Source: Bacillota bacterium (GTDB lineage: Bacteria > Bacillota > Clostridia > Acetivibrionales > DSM-1351). From it: DNA of 28,608 nucleotides. Positions 24,683 through 28,608 of the stretch are shown here, one piece after another; within the stretch, counting starts at the first letter, position 1; the number at the start of each line of letters is the position of its first letter. Under the pieces are notes generated by a model. That model saw only the letters and a list, made by a program, of their open reading frames with translations, was not told where the DNA came from and did not search any database. The DNA is taken from contig JAEVZU010000184.1 of NCBI GenBank assembly GCA_023392075.1, forward strand, positions 1 to 28,608, given 5' to 3'. The position numbers and the translations under genes were made by a program.

Positions 24683-24916
24683 CTTTTTCCCTCCATTCTT
24701 AAAATAAGTATATTCTTAGTTATATGAAACTGTACCTGTTTTTAGAACAAAAAGATTAAAATTAAGTACCAAATTATATTACAATATTTCCCACAGCTTA
24801 AAAAAGCTTTTTTATGATCCCGGTTGATTTGTGGTACAAGCCAGTCATAATTTTAGAATTTTTGAATATAGTTTTATAAATTTGATGTAACTGAAGTAAT
24901 TTGATTGGAGGCAAGT
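24683..24916. other. AT-rich gap between the divergent zinc-ribbon and spoIIP units
   Basis: No gene is visible. A short stem AGCTT/AAGCT with a T run (24795-24813) is too weak to call a terminator. spoIIP is normally sigma-E dependent in spore formers, and the promoter should lie here. AT-rich candidates exist (for example GAATATA near 24864), but none has both boxes at proper spacing, so no sigma-E site is claimed. Confidence 0.5.
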
Positions 24917-25033
24917 TTGATAGAAATTACAAAAATAAGTAAAGGAGGTACCTGGCCCATGCCATTTCTGTCAATAGATTTTTTGCGGAATGCTGGGCAT
25001 GGGCATATTTATGAGAGAAATTGCGAGGATTGA
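24917..25033 (+). CDS. possible 38-codon small ORF overlapping the spoIIP start
   Basis: TTG 24917 has GGAGG five bases upstream (24907-24911). The frame runs through a second, stronger site (AAAGGAGGT, 24941-24949) with an in-frame ATG at 24959, and stops at TGA 25031-25033. The product (ending GHGHIYERNCED) resembles nothing I know. It ends 44 bases inside spoIIP in another frame. The spoIIP frame has no good ribosome binding site of its own, so this ORF may deliver ribosomes to it. The alternative is that a sequence error or frameshift split the spoIIP N-terminus. Coding potential is unproven. Confidence 0.35.
   Translation: MIEITKISKGGTWPMPFLSIDFLRNAGHGHIYERNCED
24955..25004 (+). promoter_or_regulatory. 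hairpin enclosing the spoIIP start codon
   Basis: GCCCATGCC (24955-24963) pairs perfectly with GGCATGGGC (24996-25004). The stem buries ATG 24959 of the small ORF and the spoIIP ATG 24999, and the spoIIP ATG 24990 sits in the 32-base loop. This GC-rich stem stands out in an AT-rich region and suggests translational control. Confidence 0.5.
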
Positions 25034-26288
25034 AGGAAATTCTTTTTACAACAATTCAAATGTGACAGGAAACAAAGGCAATTTTTCAAAGTTCCCTATA
25101 ATACTTTGTGCAATAGCCGGTATTTTAATAGGAGGTCTGGCCTTCCGGGCGGCAAACGGGCATATGAGCATAGGGGGGATTAATACAGACGGAAAGGATA
25201 TTTCAGAAAGTCAAGATAAAGCCGATATAGCCGGTTTTGCAATGGACATATTGTTTAAGGCTTTTGGGATGGACCGGTATAATCCGATAACCATCCTAAA
25301 CTCAAATTCACCTTTTTTTGAAACCTATTATAAGAACGATTACCTTAAATTTGTAGCAGAAAAGGAACAGCAGGAGCTGCAGGAAAAGATAGTGGCAACT
25401 GAGGAGCTGCAGCCTGTCAGTCCGCAGGCTGAAACCCAGGCTCAGAAACCGGCGGACAGTGGTGTACAAACAAAGGAGGCAGGAGGAGCTCTAAAAGAAG
25501 TTTCAAGCAGCATTACCTTTGAAGGCGATGTTGAAAACAGTGACCAGCAAAATAACCCTGTAGTTACAAACGGGAAAATAAAGGTTGTTAATGAAACCAA
25601 ATACAGCATTGATATTGATAAGCTGCTGAAAGAACCGTTAAAATTGAATGCTGCTAAAACCGGTCCGCAGATATTTGTTTATCACACACATACGACAGAG
25701 AGTTATATTAAAAATATTGGACAGCTTCATGACAAAAGCGTACCCTCAAGAACGACAGATAACAAATATAATGTTGTCCGTGTGGGAGATTCATTGATAA
25801 ATAATCTTAAAAAGTACAATATCAATGTATTGCATAATTCGGCTATTCACGACAAGGATTATAACAGCTCCTATGTCAAGTCCCTTAGTACTTTAACCAA
25901 TTATGTCGAAAAGTATCCATCCCTGAAAATGACCATTGATCTTCACCGGGATGCCGCCGGGGATGATAAGTTGAGAGTAGCAAAAAAAATTAATGGCAAG
26001 GATTACGCACAGATAATGTTTGTTATCGGAACCGATTCAAAACTCAATAATCCGAAATGGAGAGAAAACCTGAAGCTTGCGCTTAAAATACAATCACGCT
26101 TGAATGAGATAGCTCCGGGAATAGCAAAACCGACTTACATCAGCAAAAACAGGTATAATCAGCATCTGACCAACGGATCGGTAATTATCGAAATCGGCGG
26201 AGACGGAAATGTTATTGACGAATGTGTCAGGAGTACAACCTATTTGGCACAGGCAATAAATGATGTTATCTACAAAAACAAATACTGA
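24990..26288 (+). CDS. spoIIP: stage II sporulation protein P
   Basis: SpoIIP is a membrane-anchored peptidoglycan amidase/endopeptidase that works with SpoIID and SpoIIM to thin septal wall and drive engulfment. The 432-residue product has a short cytoplasmic N-terminus, a transmembrane helix (about 35-55), a low-complexity Gln/Glu/Ala linker (about 125-190), and the SpoIIP domain (about 205-430) with YHTHTTESY (His232, His234), DLHRDA (His319) and VIIEIGG, the expected zinc and catalytic set. Start choice is uncertain: ATG 24990, 24999 and 25011 are in frame and none has a strong ribosome binding site. MREIARIEG from 25011 looks most like other SpoIIP N-termini. The usual upstream partner gpr is absent here. 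The small membrane protein 64 bases downstream is probably co-transcribed. Confidence 0.93.
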   Translation: MLGMGIFMREIARIEGNSFYNNSNVTGNKGNFSKFPIILCAIAGILIGGLAFRAANGHMSIGGINTDGKDISESQDKADIAGFAMDILFKAFGMDRYNPITILNSNSPFFETYYKNDYLKFVAEKEQQELQEKIVATEELQPVSPQAETQAQKPADSGVQTKEAGGALKEVSSSITFEGDVENSDQQNNPVVTNGKIKVVNETKYSIDIDKLLKEPLKLNAAKTGPQIFVYHTHTTESYIKNIGQLHDKSVPSRTTDNKYNVVRVGDSLINNLKKYNINVLHNSAIHDKDYNSSYVKSLSTLTNYVEKYPSLKMTIDLHRDAAGDDKLRVAKKINGKDYAQIMFVIGTDSKLNNPKWRENLKLALKIQSRLNEIAPGIAKPTYISKNRYNQHLTNGSVIIEIGGDGNVIDECVRSTTYLAQAINDVIYKNKY

Positions 26289-26352
26289 TGATTAAATTTT
26301 TAGCAGCCGGTCAAAAATAGATATCATTAAGATGTTTATTTTGGAGGCAGAC

Positions 26353-26625
26353 TTGGCCAGGAAAATCAGATTTCGTAAAAAGAGATTATACAATTTAAAA
26401 ATATTTTTGGTAATGATATTGTTTCTTTTAATTGTTACCAGCGGATTAGTAGCTGTTGACATGAGCAAAAGCTATGTTTTATACGGACATACCCAGCTGG
26501 AAATGATAAAAATACAAGAAATTGATACGGATATTTATCAGGTATCACTCTTTAATAATACTTTTGATCTGAATCTGAAGTATCTGATAAGAGATATGGG
26601 TAAAATCAAAAATATTTTTAATTAA
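26353..26625 (+). CDS. small single-pass membrane protein downstream of spoIIP
   Basis: A 90-residue protein of unknown family. It begins with a very basic stretch (MARKIRFRKKRLYNLK), then one hydrophobic helix (about 17-38, IFLVMILFLLIVTSGLVAV), then a polar tail of about 50 residues likely outside the membrane or in the intermembrane space of the forespore. TTG 26353 is preferred because GGAGG (26343-26347) is five bases before it; ATG 26332 lies upstream of that site. Position suggests a sporulation role, but the sequence itself does not show one. It follows spoIIP by 64 bases with no terminator between. Confidence 0.75.
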   Translation: MARKIRFRKKRLYNLKIFLVMILFLLIVTSGLVAVDMSKSYVLYGHTQLEMIKIQEIDTDIYQVSLFNNTFDLNLKYLIRDMGKIKNIFN

Positions 26626-26655
26626 AGGTGTTTTTGCCGAAATTGGTGATAACAT

Positions 26656-26695
26656 GTAACCTTTTTGTTACCATTACGCCTATATAATATGTTAC
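26656..26695 (+). promoter_or_regulatory. promoter region with repeated GTTAC motifs
   Basis: A perfect TATAAT (26683-26688) has no good -35. Instead GTAAC (26656-26660) and GTTAC (26667-26671) form an inverted pair over the -35 region, and another GTTAC (26691-26695) lies just past the -10. The pattern suggests an activator or repressor site. The start codon of the next gene is 74 bases downstream. Confidence 0.5.
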
Positions 26696-26768
26696 TATTT
26701 CAATGGACAGCGTGCTGTTGAATTTTTACAGCAAAGGATAAATTACATACTTGAGAGGATTTGATGCA

Positions 26769-28214
26769 ATGAAAAAAATATTATCGTTGGTTTTGGCAGT
26801 TGTATTGTGTATGACTACCTTCACAACATTGGCAGATGCGGAAAATGTTAAGGGGAGTACGAAAATTGATGCCAGGAAGATTGAAAAAACAGGAGAGAAC
26901 TTGAATCTGAAGATAATCTATCCTTATTTCAGCGGCTTCCAGGCGGCTTCAGACTTGAACGCCATAATTCAAGACAGGAATATAAGTTCAATCGGTTATA
27001 TAAGAAGTAATGAAGCTTTTATCAAGGATATGAAGGAGCAGTATAAAAAGGCGGGAGAACCTATAGGCAATATGAGCGCCTTTTTGGAATCTTATTTTGA
27101 CTACAATACCAGCGGCAGCATTCTGTCGGTTGTTATACACTCCAGTGATTATACCGGCGGAGCCCACGGCATGTCATATTTGGAAAGCTACACGGTAAAC
27201 ACAAAGACAAATGAAATATACAAGACTTTCGGTTCGCTGTTTGACAGCAAGAGCAATTATAAAAAAGTAATCCAGGATAAAATCAATAAATTCATAGATA
27301 AAGAAAAGGATATGTATTCTATTGATGCAAAAAAAACCGTTGCAGCTAAAAAAGGAGATTATCAATTCTATATAGACGGAAACAAACTGGTTATATATTT
27401 CGGAGTGTATGAATTAAGACCATATGCCGGAGGAATGTCGATTTTCGAAATAGATGTAAAAGAATTGAAAGGCCTGCTGAAGAGCGAAGTATATACACAG
27501 ATGATAAATGCAAAGCCTCTTGAAAATGTCAGATATAACGGTACAACGCTTAATTCTCAGCCAAAGACCTATACAAAGGATTACGCCCTGATGGTTCCCT
27601 TGCAGGATATAGCAAAGCTGTTAGGCTACAAGGCCACCTGGGAAGCAGGCAAAGGCTGGGGAGTGGACGGTGGTTATGTAAAAAATAAGGTAGACAGTTA
27701 TTATTCAAGTAAATCGGACGGCAAAGTCAAGCTTGGTCTGCCGCCCAAGGCTGTCGGAAACATAATGTATGTGCCTCAAACTTACTTCTCGACGGTCCTT
27801 AAGGAAGATGTATTTTACGACGGGGACGCACTTAGAATATTTAAAATAGAATCGGTCAACGAAGGTACGTTTGATCAGCAGATAGCGGAATTTGAATCAC
27901 CGTCTACACCGGAAAATGCAGTGAATATGTATGTAAAAGCAATAGAGGAAAGAAAAGGTGCCCTTCAATATGCATTGTTTTCAGATAAATTAAAGGCTGA
28001 AAAAAGGGCGGGTTTTGAGGAAATGTACTGGGTTACCGGTGTATCAAGTCCATGGATTAACGATTATGAGATAAAAGATACCGGTAACAATACCTACAAT
28101 ATAGTTTTTCATTGGGCTACGTCTGCCGGCAAATTACCGGATAGCAAGACAATAGTTACTGTTGAAAAGATACCACAGCAAGAATTCTGGCAGATAGCAG
28201 AAGTTACGGAGTAG
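26769..28214 (+). CDS. secreted DUF4163/DUF3298 (PdaC/RsiV-like) protein with stalk domain
   Basis: A 481-residue exported protein of unknown exact function. The signal peptide covers about 1-25 (MKKILSLVLAVVLCMTTF, then ADAEN). Residues about 40-245 match the DUF4163/DUF3298 pair found in PdaC and RsiV, including the TGGAHG turn (about 129-134) in that fold. Residues about 265-375 resemble the copper amine oxidase N-terminal-like stalk domain (PLQDIAKLLGYKATWE, then MYVPQTYF), a wall or surface module frequent in clostridia. The C-terminal region (about 385-481) resembles an NTF2-like fold. No polysaccharide-deacetylase domain follows, so catalysis is not implied. GAGAGGA supports ATG 26769; TTG 26751 overlaps that site. 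The unit has its own promoter and terminator. Confidence 0.85.
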   Translation: MKKILSLVLAVVLCMTTFTTLADAENVKGSTKIDARKIEKTGENLNLKIIYPYFSGFQAASDLNAIIQDRNISSIGYIRSNEAFIKDMKEQYKKAGEPIGNMSAFLESYFDYNTSGSILSVVIHSSDYTGGAHGMSYLESYTVNTKTNEIYKTFGSLFDSKSNYKKVIQDKINKFIDKEKDMYSIDAKKTVAAKKGDYQFYIDGNKLVIYFGVYELRPYAGGMSIFEIDVKELKGLLKSEVYTQMINAKPLENVRYNGTTLNSQPKTYTKDYALMVPLQDIAKLLGYKATWEAGKGWGVDGGYVKNKVDSYYSSKSDGKVKLGLPPKAVGNIMYVPQTYFSTVLKEDVFYDGDALRIFKIESVNEGTFDQQIAEFESPSTPENAVNMYVKAIEERKGALQYALFSDKLKAEKRAGFEEMYWVTGVSSPWINDYEIKDTGNNTYNIVFHWATSAGKLPDSKTIVTVEKIPQQEFWQIAEVTE

Positions 28215-28257
28215 ACAAAAGGCAGAATCAGAATTAACCGGAAGCCGGAATGAATAA

Positions 28258-28312
28258 GCAGTCGATTACCTGGGTGGATTCTTCCCTCCGCCGGGTAATT
28301 GGCTGTTTTTAT
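28258..28312 (+). terminator. long intrinsic terminator after the stalk-domain gene
   Basis: A long hairpin pairs CAGTC with GGCTG and ATTACC with GGTAAT, then GG with CC nearer the loop, and ends in TTTTTATTTT (28306-28315). It lies about 45 bases after the stop codon. Confidence 0.85.
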
Positions 28313-28458
28313 TTTCATGCTGCGGTGGTCTGAACAGGTAAAGTATCCGCCATAGTAAAAGCAGTTCTCCGGACAAAGAAAATGCCGCTTACATAATGAC
28401 TTAAAGCGCAATTTTTTGGGTAATACTAAGATAAACGGCGGCAAACTTTTCTGCGGCT

Positions 28459-28502
28459 GCGATAAAACGCCGCAAGCTTATCAGTTGCGCCGCTTTATCC
28501 GC
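28459..28502. repeat. nested imperfect palindrome A
   Basis: GCGATAAA (28459-28466) pairs with TTTATCCGC (28494-28502, one bulge), and inside it CGCAA (28471-28475) pairs with TTGCG (28485-28489). GC-rich segments alternate with AT-rich ones, unlike nearby genes. No ORF is supported. Confidence 0.55.
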
Positions 28503-28554
28503 TATGCTATTATTTGAGAAAACTTGCTGTGCAGCACTTTTCTCAAATATAGCG
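28500..28554. repeat. long palindrome B
   Basis: CGCTAT (28500-28505) and ATTTGAGAAAA (28512-28522) pair with TTTTCTCAAAT (28538-28548) and ATAGCG (28549-28554). The left arm carries a 6-base insertion (GCTATT). An inner stem TGCTG/CAGCA closes the hairpin. About 22 paired bases in all. Confidence 0.7.
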
Positions 28555-28570
28555 ACAGAGGAAGATAATC

Positions 28571-28601
28571 GAGCCGCATTTCGCCGCACCCGTTGCGGCT
28601 C
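28571..28601. repeat. GC-rich inverted repeat C at the window end
   Basis: GAGCCGCA (28571-28578) and TGCGGCTC (28594-28601) are perfect complements around a 15-base GC-rich loop. It follows palindrome B by 16 bases, so A, B and C may belong to one composite element that continues past the window. The rest of 28313-28458 shows no gene or clear signal. Confidence 0.55.
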
Positions 28602-28608
28602 ATGCCGG

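Noticed and set aside
24846..24867. Sigma-E promoter for spoIIP (CATAATTT or GAATATA)
   Set aside because: The two boxes do not occur in the right order and spacing; a sigma-E site is expected but not demonstrable.
28401..28589. 62-codon Ala-rich frame on the minus strand
   Set aside because: Starts at GTG without a ribosome binding site; the Ala/Arg richness comes from the GC-rich palindromes.
1..28608. CRISPR array, phage, transposase, toxin-antitoxin or defence system
   Set aside because: No regularly spaced direct repeats and no protein with such motifs were seen; the gene content is core and envelope/sporulation.

Overview
The window looks like chromosomal core from an anaerobic, endospore-forming, moderately AT-rich Firmicute of the clostridial class, most like the Ruminiclostridium/Clostridium cellulolyticum group. 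This is inferred from the gene families, strong GGAGG ribosome binding sites, frequent TTG starts, spoIIP, hemZ and a T-box leader. No sequence search was run. No tRNA, rRNA, CRISPR array, phage gene or transposase gene was seen.

Layout. (1) 1-1028: the 3' end of a cyclic-di-AMP (ydaO/yuaA) riboswitch directly in front of a secreted SH3-SH3-NlpC/P60 wall hydrolase, closed by a terminator. (2) 1112-6384: comEC, holA, recJ (DNA uptake, replication clamp loader, repair exonuclease). (3) 6433-9306: apt and the bifunctional (p)ppGpp enzyme relA/rel. (4) 9350-9558: a gene-free stretch with two large imperfect palindromes. (5) 9612-12458: dtd, a glyoxalase II-like metallo-hydrolase, two perfect palindromes, then hemZ. 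(6) 12455-16121: a sigma-A promoter and T-box leader that reads as tRNA-Asp-responsive, driving hisS-aspS. (7) 16201-20672: a 1433-residue fused activase/dehydratase-like iron-sulfur protein with its own extended -10 promoter and a structured leader. (8) On the minus strand, 20676-24682: an unknown 110-residue gene, an OmpR/VanR-type two-component pair, a promoter-and-terminator-bounded gap that may encode an RNA, and a small zinc-ribbon protein. (9) 24917-26625: spoIIP with an overlapping upstream small ORF and a hairpin at its start, then a small membrane protein. (10) 26769-28312: a secreted PdaC/RsiV-like protein with a stalk domain and a strong terminator. (11) 28313-28608: gene-free, with several nested palindromes.

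Together the left two thirds are housekeeping: nucleotide salvage and alarmone signalling (apt, rel), translation quality control (dtd) and tRNA charging (hisS, aspS), genome maintenance (holA, recJ, comEC) and haem synthesis (hemZ). The right third is envelope sensing and sporulation.

The observations most worth following are: the tandem activase that keeps the 39-residue cluster-cysteine spacing in both halves; the Asp-type T-box in front of a hisS-first operon; the uORF/hairpin arrangements upstream of spoIIP and of the activase gene; the orphan plus-strand promoter at 24239; and the unexplained palindromic intergenic elements.
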